Source of the DNA: Phytophthora sp. 'mugwort'
Lineage: Eukaryota > Oomycota > Peronosporomycetes > Peronosporales > Peronosporaceae
NCBI GenBank assembly: GCA_033558025.1
Contig: JAUCEF010000016.1
Coordinates: forward strand, 4,154,001 to 4,218,000
Reading direction: 5' to 3'
DNA length: 64,000 nt
Below are positions 41,262 through 52,762 of the stretch, piece by piece (the stretch's first letter is position 1; every line of letters starts with the position of its first letter). Position numbers and translations under genes: made by a program. The notes under the pieces are model-generated. The model was not told the DNA's origin, searched no databases, and worked only from the letters and a program-made list of their open reading frames with translations.

Positions 41262-44200
41262 CCAATTCTCCCCATTCGAAATTCGAGCCGCCTCATGCTG
41301 CAACACAGGCCCCGCAAGCAGTGTTTGCCGCCACCAGGACTGATAGGATGGCGAATCGGCGCCCCGGGAGGCAGCGCCATCACCCCTCTACGTCGACGAC
41401 GGCTGTTTGGAAAACAGCAAGAGTGAGGAATGCGCCTCCTCACCAGCGATTGGAGTCAAGAGGACGGCGAGATCAACGCAGACTCAGGGACGCCTCCACC
41501 TGCGAAACCACGCACCTTGAAGAAACGTAAGGGTGGTCGGCACACAGCAAGCAAACACAAGAAACGACGAAAGGGAAGGCCTTCGCGGCGTTCGGCTCGA
41601 CCTCGAGGCGATCTGCCTCTTCAGCCTCCTCGACTGATTCGGGGGAAGAAACCAACGCCTCAGCTTCTACACCATCTGCGCCTGCTGACGACGAAGCGTA
41701 CGAGGTTGTTGCGCGTGATGAATGGTCCCGTGGTTTTCCACGAATTGGATGTGAAACAGTTTGCAGATTGGGATGAACTTGAGCGCTACTTAGCGAGCTA
41801 CAGCAAGAGGACGTACCAGGTGAGTAGGCCACCAAGAGTATGCATATATCTCAAGTTGGTTCTAATTGCGTTCGTTTAATTATGCGTAGCTATACTCTGT
41901 TCGCACAGCTACTCCCGTTCGCTAGCGAATTGAGCGAGTCCGCAAGAGTTGAACGCCGGCAAGGAGATCCCGGAGGATATAACATTCTACAACAAGACGT
42001 ACGTGTGCACACATCACGGATTCCCAAGAACTGGTAAAGGTCGCGGCACGCGCCCTCATCAGCATTCACGGAAGATCAGATGTCCTGCGCAGGTAGGATT
42101 GTATATTTTGTGGGTGCTGATGATCCACGAGGTACTAAACATTGGCTTGTGCAGATCAATGCATGTGTAAAAGAACTGGCGACTGGGAAGTTTGCATTTC
42201 GAAGCAGATCACGGGGCACAACCATGAGGTCAGCCGCGACGTTTACGAACACTACCATCAAACTCGACAAGTCTCAGACGGGGAGGTTCTAGCTACAGTC
42301 CGATGGCGGATCGAAAGCGGACACTCGAGTTTATCACTGAGAACACAATTGTGGAGCCGCAGATGAAGGATGTCCACAGCTTGGTCTCCAGGCTCCAGCA
42401 GTAATCTTACATTCATCCGACATTGGAGGAACGTATTTGTGCTATTCTTGAGGATTTTTCTGCCAAATTCGGGAACGCTACGCGTGTGTACGCGGACACA
42501 GAGGTACCGTAACATGTTAATGTCATACAGCTAACGTGGAATAACTCTTTCATTTGCGTTCTGTTGTGTAGGGTGTCGTACAGTGCATTCAGTCATCGCA
42601 CATGCGCGCAATGTTCGAGAATGTTTCCGAGATCCCCCTTATAAACGCCGCCCGTGACACCAATGCTTCGAACCATAAACTTTTCAGCTTCATGATTCAC
42701 GACGCTATGGGCAAGGGCCAACATGTCCAGGTGAGACCCTCTAACTGGATAATATTTTCATGCGCCAGTCTCAATCTGTGTATCATGCTTCCATGATGAT
42801 ACTAACGCTGCCACTGGTACTGTGTTGTGCTATGGTCAACGACAGTATTCTGCTTTAAAACGTTACGAGTGGCCTGCACTTCAAAGAGAAAGCTGTCCTT
42901 CGTACGCCTCCATGGCGGTAATTATGATTGACAAAAATTTCACGGAGCTTTCGGTGCTCGAAGAAGAATTTCCTGGCATCCTTTTATGTCATTTTCAGGT
43001 GGTAAAATACTTGCAAGAGGCGGTGGACAAGGAAAAGTACAACCTGGACGCTTGGACGAAGAAGGAGATGAAACGGTTGATTCTGTTGTTGGTGAGCGCG
43101 CCTACACAGAAGTCCTACGATGATATTATCACGACGATGAAGGTTATTTACGGTCGGAGAGAAAAGTGATCCAGTACTTTGATCGCAACTGGACTGAATG
43201 GAAGGCGAGGTGGAGCTCGATTTTTCGAGGGAACGTGCCGCATATGGAGAACCAGACTAACAACAGGTTTGTACCAGTCCATGTGTTCTAGTGTATGCCT
43301 TCGTGCAATTGGCTAATTCGCTGTATCTGCTTCTGCGTAGGCATGAATCAAGTTGACAGAAATTAAAGACTCTGGTAAATCGATCGACAACTCTCGATGA
43401 TTGCGTATGGCGATTCCTTTTTGGCAGACTGTGAACGAGAAGATTTGGGCGAGGAACGTCAAAAAAATCGGCGTGTACATGAACAATGCGTACGACGCGG
43501 AGATGAAGTTGCTCTTGAATACTGTGTCCCGACACGCTGTTGAATTGGTGAAGCAGCAGTATAAGTTCGCGTTGCTGTCCACCACGGAGTATCGATACTA
43601 TCCATTGGGTCCAGGTCCCTACGCACTGATGCACTACGCGCCTGGTAAGGAAGATGATATTCCCAAGATGATATCCCCGACGAGTACATGTAAAACCCCA
43701 ATGATTGGACCTGTTCGTGTATATTCATATATATAAGGTGACAAGACTGTTGCCGTGTCGACACGTTATTTTTTACAGGAAGGTCACGGGTTGTAGCTCT
43801 TTCGTTTCGGAGACCATTATTCATCCGCGATGGCTTGTGAAAAATTTACGAAAAGCTGCGAAGAGAAAGTATAGATGAGAGGTGGAGGTACCCTACGAAA
43901 CCAAGACCATTCGCGCCGATGATGGTCGGTGAGCAAAGCCTTAAAACGAGAAATTCAATGAAATGCTTGGACTACGGAGACAAATTGCAGACATTAGGTC
44001 CACATGGAGAACTGCAGCGCACGGCGGCTTGCAGCTCCTGTTGTCAAATATTCCGGAACATGTGCGAAGTGGAAATTCCCAAGTATCGACGTTCGAGGAG
44101 ACGAAGCGGGTGGATCGCACTCTGTCAACGGATCGCCAACCCCGCGTGAGGCATTCGAGATAATGCCCCTTCTCGCAGCTTATGTAGAGTCTTCGACCGG

Positions 44201-45706
44201 TTTGCAGCTCGAGACTTGTACACAGATTCAGACTGTGCAGCATCAAAACGACGAAGATCTTTCTGTTCCAGTCACTGCGATGGATTTACAGATGTCGCCT
44301 TCGGGTTGTGCAGTATACGGACTCGTGAATGATCTGGAAGCTACAAACCTGAGTCTTGAGCAGCTCGTGGAAGACGAAGGCGGGGATATTTGTTTAGAAG
44401 GCCAAACCGTGGAGACTCGACACAATGCGGAACCTGAGTCACAGCATGAAAGTGTGTATCACGAATACGATGAAACCGAAGCGACTACGAGATGCTCCGT
44501 AGCGGAGGCTACTGAACAGGAGTCTACAGCACCGCAGTGGACGATCGCTGCGTCGAAGAAGAGGGTCAGACATACAAGGACTACGAAGAAAGCCAGTAAG
44601 AAGGCCCACAATGAGGATCTCTAGCAGTCTTTAAGATTGGTTCAGCCGGTGGCGGCAGGCGAGACACCTCTATGGCTATAGTTTTGGAGGCAAAGAAACA
44701 AGGCTTCCTTTACAAAAATCGAAAATCATTAACGGGGATGTGCGTCCTGAATCAAACTAGGGCTACGAAGATTATTGTGCTGGAGAAAAGGAAGGTGCAG
44801 CTTACAAACACCAGACAGATTATGTCCATACTGCCAGGAATAGGATCCAGTCATGCAAGTCTAAGGTCGCTCTATTTCAAAATAGGTGGTACAATGATCA
44901 CGAGACACGAATACCAGCGTTAACCGTTTTAATTAAGGCAGGACGAATAGTTTACGACGTTCCGATGCTGAAGGCCATGACTTCCTGGCACGACGCGGTC
45001 CAGCGCTTCCATGAAATCGAGCGGACTATCTCGTGGATCAACCATTTTGGACTTGATGAGATGGTACCCTGGCGATAGCTGGAAGACGGATTGCTTGCAT
45101 CCAGATGAATCGATCGAACGGTTGGAATCTGTTGACGTTCTTAGCGACTACTTCCGGATTACGTCACTTCAGGGCCACGCGTTGGTTGAAGTGTCTTGTA
45201 TGGATCTCGCGCTGCGAGCGCTGATCCACATCTACAAGGACGACAACGAAATATATGTTATCCCCTCTCATGTGATGAGGTTCCCCGTCCGTGTTCGATC
45301 GTGATACGCCCCAACAAGCAAATGTATGGACAGAGCTGCAGACTGCGACCGAAAGGATGCATCTGACAGGAGATACGAGCTCGGGGCAACGTCAAGTGGA
45401 CACAGATAATCGGAAGTTATGATTCTTTGCTGTTATTAATTATGACTCCGACACTGGTGCGCAGCGGCGGTGAACTTCGCGGGGTTCATGGTGACCATAT
45501 TTGACCCGCAACAAACAGGAGACCGATTCACAGCGCTGAGAACTTACCTCAGGACAGAGCTCCTTCCGTTGCTATCGACACCACCGTCCCCCAAGCGCTA
45601 CAGATTCAAACAAGTGGAATGGGTCACACAGGTGGACATCTACAACTGCGGGGTCTTCATGATTATGTTCTTCGAGCTGCTCGCTCTAGATGTTACGCCA
45701 CATTGA
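41262..45706 (+). pseudogene. Mutator-like transposase gene with introns and a C-terminal Ulp1 protease
   Basis: The region reads as one broken gene. Positions 41540-41815 hold a basic segment and then LDVKQFADWDELERYL. A FAR1-like zinc-binding domain follows (KTYVCTHHGFPRTG, KIRCPA, CVKRTGDWEVC, GHNHEVS, 41990-42235), crossed by an intron at 42093-42154 (GTAGGA to GTGCAG). The MULE core shows IPLINAARDTNASNHKLFSF (42633-42692, with Asn where an Asp is usual), VIMIDKNFTELSVLEEEFPG (second Asp, about 42920) and LLCHFQVVKYLQEAV (about 42985). MENQTNNR (about 43245) resembles the Glu region. Positions 44004-44624 encode a spacer rich in Glu, Gln and Thr ending in a basic KKASKKA tail. A Ulp1 protease domain follows at 45011-45706. 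Frameshifts and stops occur throughout. Terminal inverted repeats were not found. Confidence 0.65.
45011..45706 (+). pseudogene. Ulp1-like (C48) cysteine protease domain of the MULE
   Basis: The N-terminal part (45140-45290) reads LVEVSCMDLALRALIHIYKD then YVIPSHVM. The catalytic part has HWCAAAVNF (His, about 45454), VTIFDPQQTGDRF (Asp, about 45496) and QVEWVTQVDIYNCGVFMI. In the last motif Gln and Cys are separated by five residues, as in Ulp1/SENP proteases (about 45615-45665). So His, Asp, Gln and Cys are all encoded. The two halves are in different frames across about 45300-45450. The family cleaves SUMO or similar modifiers; in MULEs its role is not settled. Confidence 0.6.
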
Positions 45707-46212
45707 CTCGACACGACACTAGCAATGCAGTACTTACGGTACGGGTTCATTAGTCACCTCTAAGATCAATGTAAGCGGTGTATTGGTTCTTTTTAGCGTT
45801 TACACTCAAACTCTCTTCGACCTCTCAAGAATGACCCGAGAAAGTCGCCGTAGCGCGATTTATAGCTAAGCTAGAGGACGTGAAAATTGCCTTGTTGGTC
45901 GGCATCACTCTTGTTTGAGGTACGTTTTCGATCGATCTACGCAAGGAATACATCGATATTACGTGAAACCTGACCGACATAAGGTGAGGCTATCCAACAT
46001 CTGGCTAGGTTATTCGCTATAAAGTACACCAAATTGTGCCAGACTGTGTACGACTGTGACCTTACTACACAGTTCGGCCTCTCAGAGTGTGTACGGAGTC
46101 TCTGGGGACGTCCAATGATTAATGGCATGAGTAAGAATATGACATACATATATTTTCGTTTTGACCATCGACATGAAATAGGGCTTGTTCATCAATATTT
46201 CGATCCAAGCAA

Positions 46213-46253
46213 TTTTGCAAGCAACTCTACATTATGTAGAGTTGCTTGCAAAA
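46213..46253. repeat. Perfect 19-bp inverted repeat with a 3-nt loop
   Basis: TTTTGCAAGCAACTCTACA (46213-46231), loop TTA, then its exact reverse complement at 46235-46253. No T-tract follows and no gene ends here, so a terminator role is unsupported. Confidence 0.9.
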
Positions 46254-46603
46254 TAGTAGCCGCGCTGTCTGCTTTATGTAGGGATATGCGATAGCAGTCC
46301 GCTCCACCTGCAGCTTTCTCGCCCACAGCCATAGCGTCCTCTTCCTCTCGGCGTCCGCCGCCACCTTACGAACGGATGTCAGCCTGCCGCTGACGGTGCT
46401 GAGCAGCGGCCACACCCTGATATCAAATATAAACGCTTCACGTAAATATATAAGAAGTCATCCTTGAAATATAACACTGCTAATTGGCCATAATCATTAA
46501 TTTTTCATCCAATTGCCTAAGCTTATTTACTTCTAGCAGTCGATAAGTTGGTGATTTCTAATATCCTTTTCACTAATTCTAACAATAACTTGTATAAATG
46601 CAT

Positions 46604-46661
46604 AACCGGATGTAATCTGGTTTAAACCGATTAATCGGTTTAAAATCGGTTATATCCGGTT
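46604..46661. repeat. 58-bp palindrome with a perfect 24-bp core
   Basis: The core TTTAAACCGATT is followed by its exact reverse complement (46621-46644). Symmetry extends without gaps to AACCGGA at 46604 and TCCGGTT at 46661, with five mismatched positions per 29-bp arm. Confidence 0.85.
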
Positions 46662-46936
46662 TTGTCGTAGAAAGGGCGATCCGAATTCCGATTCTATCTA
46701 CATAGGAATTAAAATTCGCGTTGTTCCTGACGGCATGCTAAGACGAATGGGCATGCTGCTGCTTGAACGGATCCCGTAACTCGTAAAAGTGGCAAACACT
46801 CTGTGATAGGCTCGATTGCCAGGTATCGAATTGGTGAAATTTCAGAGCGCGCATGCCATGCGGTATCAAACGCTGAGATCGTTACATTTTCAAAGTGTTT
46901 GCAACCATTAATCCTCCAACTGTCCGAGCCTTGCTA

Positions 46937-46998
46937 AAGACATTTTCTTTGCTAAGGACGTATTTCACAAAATACGTCCTTAGCAAAGAAAATGTCTT
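46937..46998. repeat. Perfect 29-bp inverted repeat with a 4-nt loop
   Basis: The left arm 46937-46965 (AAGACATTTTCTTTGCTAAG and onward) is matched exactly by the right arm 46970-46998 around the loop CACA. It lies about 570 bp upstream of the GH81 start codon. Confidence 0.92.
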
Positions 46999-47568
46999 CG
47001 CGCAGACCTGATGCGCAGCCATGAGATCAAGGGCCGCTGTCCAACTGAATTTCAGGAAACAAGGGCAGCCAGTAAGAAATACCAGTTGACAGGCTGCTCA
47101 TCATTAAATTATAGTAGATGTCTAGCGTAGGCAGGCTGTCACTGGCAGCCACCAATTCAGCCTGTAATATCCATGTTGCGTGCATTTAACTGACCAACAC
47201 TGTAATCGACGACCAGTGTATCCGAATGCCCACGCGTGTCTTGACTCCAGCCGTCTTTACGGATAATTACACGGCATAATTGCACGGCGTCCAGTATTCC
47301 TCCGCAACTCAGTCCTCCGACGTCTACCTCCACGCACGTAAGATCTCGCAGGTGAGCCTAAGGTCAGAAGTGGTTGGTCGTCGGACGGTCGGTCGATCCA
47401 ACTCAGATCAAACGGTTCCATTTTCCTATACAAACATTCATACAAATCGTTACGCACGCGATCAGTGACTCACCACTTCCTCCCATCCTCCGCCACTTTT
47501 CAATCGGATCTGGGCCACGCACACCCCCCCCCCCCCTCTGCTCCACACTGTCCAGCCAGCCAACAGCT

Positions 47569-50500
47569 ATGACTGGCGTCGTCCGTGGCGCGCTGTTGCT
47601 GCTCTGGAGCTACGCGCATTGCGTTGCTGCCGTGCCGGGCGCCGACCTCAAACTGCACATGCCGTTCCCTGTGGCGTCACACCCGCTGCAGCTATCCTCA
47701 AGCCTGTTCGCGGCCTCGGAGCGATTGCCTCTCGAAGCGCAGGTGGCCAACGCGTCCACGGGCGCGCACCCGAAGCTTCTGGCCGATGTCCCGTTCCCGA
47801 CCGGCGCCTGGTGGACCAACCTCGTGCTGGCGGAAGGCCAGTCGGCCGTCGTATCCATGCCCTACGTTCACAAAATCCTGGACGAGAAGCTGCACGTGAG
47901 CTTCCCATTCCGCGTCGTGGCGCCCCGGGTCATCGAGGAGGGCTTTATTGCCCAAATGGTCGTGAGCTCTCAGGCGGCGGGGCCGTCACCGCTGCCCGTA
48001 GCGCACCATGTCGTCAACTTCGACGCGTTCAGCACTACGGTGCGCTTCAGTCGCGGCCACACGGAGGAGTTCCGCGTATACCTCGTGCGAGGATCGCCGT
48101 ATATTACCATGGAGTACTCGCACAGTCGCCCGGTGGTGGAAGCCAAGGACGGACTGCAGATCAGACGCTTCAAGAAGATTGAGGGACTCACGCTAATGAA
48201 CGGAGACGAATTGACCTTTGCCACGTTCGCCGCAGAGCTTAACAACGGACAGACGTGGTACGTGTACGCGTCGGATAAGCAGCTCAAGCTCAAGCTTAAC
48301 GATAACGGACAGGTGACCAGCGACGAGGCGTTCACGGGCGTGCTCAGAGTGGCGCTGTGCCACAATGCCAAGGTCATGCCGTATCTGCTCGAGTCGGCGT
48401 CCGTGTACGCTGTCGGAGGTGATGTTGCACACTCGGTGGACCCAGAAGACTCGGATAAGGCACTACTCGAGTTTCAGTGGAAGACAAAGAGCTTTGCAAC
48501 TTTTCACGGCAACGCAGAAGACGTGACAGAGGAAGAGAACAACAAGCTACTGATGCTGGCGCTGCCCCATCACATGGACGTTATGCAAGTACAGTCTAAA
48601 AAGAAATTTTTGCAGAAAGGTAAGAACAAAGTGCTCTCCGGTTTGAGATACACGAGCATTCGCGGACTGATGGAAGGCGTGTTCGGCGCCGTGTGGCACA
48701 TGAAGGAGTCGCTGCCTGCTGTCGAGTGGAACTACGCCGATGACGGTCTCTTTAGCGATGACTTCAGCGACAGCTTGAAGGACGGAAGCGCGTTCAGCGC
48801 CGATGACAAACAGCTTCGACTTAATATGCGTGAGAAGGTAACGGAGGCGATCCTGAAAGAGCTGCCCGTTGATGCTGACAAGTACCCGCCCCCTCTAAGC
48901 CCTGACTCGTATAACTTCGGCAAGCAGCTCAGCCGTGATGCACGACTACTTTTAATTGCGGACAAGTTCGACCAGGAGGATGTGAAGCAGAAGCTTTTAA
49001 CCAAAGTCGAAACGGAAGTCATTGACTGGCTGGAAGGCAAGAACGTCGATCACTTCGTGTATGACCAAACTTTTGGTGGTGTGATCACGAATGATGGCTG
49101 GAATGACGATCAAGCTGACTACGGAAATGGCTACTACAATGATCACCACGTACGTACAAAAACATATCTGCGGTGTATTGATATCCCGGTACTAATTCAT
49201 TATCTATGCATGGTTATAGTTCCATTACGGATATTTCGTCTACGCATTTGCTGCGATTCGGAAACTTGACCCGGACTTCATTGAGAAACATGCGCAAGCC
49301 GTGGCTTTAATCATGGGAGACATTGGAGCGCCACTGGTTAACAGCAACACAAGCTTTTTCAACGATTTGCCGGTGCGACTGCTGTTTCCAACCGCTCGCC
49401 ATAAAGACTGGTTTGTGGGTCACTCGTACGCTAGTGGTTTGTTCCCCATGGAAGACGGCAAGTCCCAGGAGAGCAGTAGTGAAGACCTCAATGCTTACTA
49501 CTCTCTCGCGCTCTTCTCGTCGCTTGACGAAAAAGCTACCGAAGGACAGGGAGACAGCTCTTACCACCAGTACGCCCGCCTTTTGCTTGCGACGGAGTTA
49601 CGATCGGTTAAAAAGTACTGGCACATGTCGGTGAACTCGAAGATCTACGAGCCTGTGTTCTCGAAGAATGCGATGGTGGGCGTCGTGGGCGAGATGAGTG
49701 TCGTGTACAACACGTGGTTTGGCGATCGCGCCGTCTACATTCATGGTATCAATATGCTTCCCTTTACGCCATTTACGCCGCAACTGTTGGATGAGGAGTA
49801 TGTCGCGCGCGAGTACGCACTATTGAGCCAAGACCTTCCGGTACTGAGTCAGTATGACATCTGGCGCTCCATTGTAGTGATGGATCATGCCATCTTGAAC
49901 GCAGCAGAGGCTTGGGACGAGCTGAATAACTCCGTCAAGGCATTTGACACATGGTCTTCGCGCACCAATGCCATGTATTGGACTGCCACTCGCCCGTCGT
50001 GGTTCGCCCAAAAGAACCGCCCGGCTCTGAGTAACCCCGACCTGGATGCTGATGACAAGTGCTTTGGTTTCCCAATTTGTGCCTCAGCAGGAGAAAACGG
50101 CACGGCGCTTATGTGCTGCAGTACGTTGCCAGGCTGCTGTCCGAGTGCATTAGGATGCTGTCCACAGGAAGATCCCGCGCTGTTGCCGAGCAACGCTTGC
50201 TTTGGTGAGCACAAGTGCGCTGTGCTTGGGTTAGGCTGCTGCAACAGTATCGATGGATGTTGCGAACCTGACCCGATCTCAGGGGCTGTGTTGGGCTGCT
50301 GCAAGAACCAGCACCCTGTGATCAGCAATACAACTCACAAATCGGCTAAGACGAGTAAGGACGCAGCAGTGTGCTATGGGGAGCCACTCTGCGCTTCGGC
50401 CAAGCTCGACTGCTGTGGGGCACCAGGCGGCTGTTGCTCTGGCACCGGTGTCAAGCTGAATTGCTGCTCATCCGAAACACCGATAACAGCGCTGTCTAGT

Positions 50501-50929
50501 ACGTCTCACTCGAGTGACGCGAATCTTTGCCAGGGCCAACCTAAATGTGGCGCTGCTGGGCTCGACTGCTGCGGGTGGGATGGAGGTTGCTGCAAGCCGA
50601 ACCCTGTTACGGGAGCTATGCTGGACTGCTGTGAGGATGAACACTCCAGGGTGACCGCTCCTATTCGTAGTGGCAACGGACATCACGAAGAAGAAGAACA
50701 AGCTGATTCTGACGACAGTTCAACCAGTGGAAATGCCAGTGATACCATCATCCGCATCTTCATCGGGCTGGGTGGAGCCATTCTTCTTGTCGCGATCGTG
50801 TACGCTGTGGGCCTGTGCTACCGACGCCGCGGTTACGCTAACATCGACGGCGACATGCGCGCGCTTTACTGCGCTGGTCTGTTAGTTGGCGTCATCGCCT
50901 TCTTCATCTTCCTCGTCGTCACATCTTAA
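47569..50929 (+). CDS. GH81 endo-1,3-beta-glucanase with cysteine-rich repeats and C-terminal membrane segments
   Basis: The enzyme hydrolyses beta-1,3-glucan, the main wall polymer of oomycetes. Two exons (47569-49149 and 49220-50929) flank a 70 bp intron (GTACGT to TTATAG), giving 1096 residues. The ATG at 47569 opens a signal peptide (MTGVVRGALLLLWSYAHCVA). The GH81 domain covers about residues 35-795. WWTNLVL lies near residue 83, the catalytic Asp in YYNDHHFHYGYF spans the splice junction (Asp525), and the paired glutamates lie in GKSQESSSEDLNAYYS (Glu611 and Glu615). After residue 800 come about four Cys-rich units (CFGFPICASAG, CFGEHKCAVLGLGCC, CYGEPLCASAKLDCCG, CQGQPKCGAAGLDCCG) with CC doublets. 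An acidic Ser-rich linker, one membrane segment (about 1035-1060) and a second at the extreme C-terminus follow. Most GH81 proteins lack such a tail. The gene is intact. Confidence 0.93.
49150..49219 (+). other. Intron of the GH81 gene
   Basis: This 70 bp GT-AG intron lies in phase 0. Joining at 49149/49220 restores the conserved DHHFHYGYF motif. The length is typical of oomycete introns. Confidence 0.9.
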
Positions 50930-51879
50930 GCGCGCCATTGTTAAGACGCAATGTGCACGATCTCTTCCAATCGCTTTTAATCGTCCTCAAACCATGGATG
51001 AACTAAACTTTTGTAATGAAAGCTCGAGGGTAGCAAAGAAAAAAAGATCACTTATGTTTCCTGTTTGATGTGTTGAATCTGTTAATACTACAACGGTAAC
51101 AACCATCCTAGCAAGATTTCTAAACGAGGTTTCAACCAATATTGACTTGTCTTGTCCCATCAATCGTTCATGATTGATGCTCCTGATGGACACAGTTGAC
51201 TACGACCTTCACGTTCATGTTTCAACAGCAAATCATGCCGCCGATACTCGAGAAGCTCATCGTGCGTCGAGGCCAGCACGCTTCCGCTCCCGGGTATGAT
51301 CTAGGCGTGTCAGGAATACCAGTACTTTTTACATAGCGCAGGAAGAGCACGAATGTTGCCGTTGACGCCCATCAGGTGTCTGCCGAGTCCCTTAAAGATA
51401 ACTGGCGTGGACAATAGCAACAGAAGGACGAGCAGTCGTCTGTTCAGATACACAACCAACGATCGCAGTCACTGGCCTCCCCTTAACGACTCGAATATCA
51501 GCACCAGCAACACAGGACCCGCATTACACCACGTTTTGAATGCACCAACACCTCCCACGAACAACCGCCAACTCTGGTCAGGATCGCCGGGTCTCCAAAG
51601 AAGTTTCTCTCTTTTCTCGTCTTTTTTGAAGTTCCCCGGTTCGTTCAGGTGTTAATACTTTCTCGATAAACAGCAACAATGCAGGACCGCTCAACGTATC
51701 GACCGAAGTAGGTAAAACAAGCAAAATCGGTCTGGTCTGGTCTCGACTGGTTTCTCTGCCTCTCTGCTCGTACTGGTGGTTGTGCTGACTGGCCTCGTCT
51801 TCTCTGTTGCTGTGTCCTAGTCCGTCGCGCTTCTAGCCTTGGTTGCACCCGTACCCCACTTAGCGCGTTCACAGCTCAC
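50930..51879. other. Convergent intergenic region between the GH81 and SR genes
   Basis: This holds the 3' flanks of two convergent genes. ATCATGAACGATTGATG-like inverted strings lie near 51160. No further gene is supported; the ORF at 51353-51655 has no recognisable domain. Confidence 0.45.
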
Positions 51880-52566
51880 TTAGTCACGACGGGGAGGCGG
51901 CGAGGCGCTGCGACGCGGCGAACGGCTGCGCGGGCGGGGAGAACGGCTACGACTGCGCTCGCGGCCGGCGCTGTTACTGCCGCGATCGCGCTCACGACGG
52001 TCCGGAGAACGGGAGCGCGAGCGACGACGTGGGCGGTCATCACGGCGATCGTCGTAGCGGCGGTCGTCCCGCCGGTCATCGAAGCGACGTTCATCTCTGC
52101 GCTCTCCATAGCGGTCGCCGCCGCCATAGCGTTCTCCGCCGTTGCGACCGCCACCGCCGCCATAGCGGTCACCACCACCACCACCGTCTGAGCCGCGCGA
52201 GTAGAACTCCCGCGGGTTGTCGGGGCGGCGCTGCTTGGCAAACTGCACGCGCAGGTCGCGGCCCTGGAAATCCTGGCCCTCCATGCCCTCGATGGCGTCC
52301 TCAGCGTCACGCTTCTCCATGAAGCGGACGAAGGCAAAGCCGCGCGACTCGTTAGAGCCGCGCGCACGCGGGATATACACGTCACCGATCTCGCCGAACT
52401 TGGAGAAGAGCTCACGCAGTTCGTCGCTCCTAGAAGGGGAGAAAGGGGTTAGATAAATAGAGCTGAGGGGGGAGTGGGGAGAGAGGAGGGGGAGGGCGCA
52501 CCCGATCTGGAAGGGGACGTTGTCCACCTTGAGTGTGAACATGCTGTCGACGTTAGGGGGCGCCAT
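51880..52566 (-). CDS. SR-type splicing factor (single RRM plus RS domain)
   Basis: This protein binds pre-mRNA and promotes spliceosome assembly in the nucleus. Two exons (52566-52502 and 52429-51880) flank a 72 bp intron (GTGCGC to TTCTAG), giving 204 residues. The start at 52566 puts the RRM at the N-terminus, as in SRSF2-like proteins. RNP2 is LKVDNVPF (split next to the intron) and RNP1 is RGFAFVRF (about residues 49-56). GDVYIPR precedes it. From about residue 85 the chain is Gly/Arg/Asp-rich with repeated DDRRDDRR units and then an RS domain with many Arg-Ser dipeptides to the C-terminus. Reading through the intron instead would extend the frame from upstream but lose the RRM start. 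The gene is intact and closely follows the dehydrogenase gene on the same strand. Confidence 0.93.
   Translation of the reverse strand: MAPPNVDSMFTLKVDNVPFQIGCALPLLSPHSPLSSIYLTPFSPSRSDELRELFSKFGEIGDVYIPRARGSNESRGFAFVRFMEKRDAEDAIEGMEGQDFQGRDLRVQFAKQRRPDNPREFYSRGSDGGGGGDRYGGGGGRNGGERYGGGDRYGERRDERRFDDRRDDRRYDDRRDDRPRRRSRSRSPDRRERDRGSNSAGRERSRSRSPRPRSRSPRRSASPPPRRD
52430..52501 (-). other. Intron of the SR protein gene
   Basis: This 72 bp intron has a GTGCGC donor and a pyrimidine-rich CCCCTTCTAG acceptor. It interrupts the RRM after the first beta strand, a common position in SR genes. Confidence 0.85.
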
Positions 52567-52762
52567 AGCTGCGAGAAGGCAGTTGTTGGAACTGGTGGAA
52601 GAACTGGTGGCTTCGCGGTCGTTTGGGAAGTGAGGAAAGATTGTCTGTAAAGGCGCGGAGGGTAGGTAAATTTTGAAAGAATATATCCGTTTAAGTGCGG
52701 AATTGATTTGCAATATGTACGAATCGGACATAAGTTACGTCCTTTTTTGATGTGCATTGCAC

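Larger units (their letters stand above)
45707..47568. other. Non-coding, palindrome-rich upstream region of the GH81 gene
   Basis: Several strong inverted repeats are listed separately. A C13 run lies at 47524-47536, just before the GH81 start codon. No ORF resembles a known protein. The stretch probably contains the GH81 promoter in its last few hundred bases, but no core element could be assigned with confidence. Confidence 0.45.
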
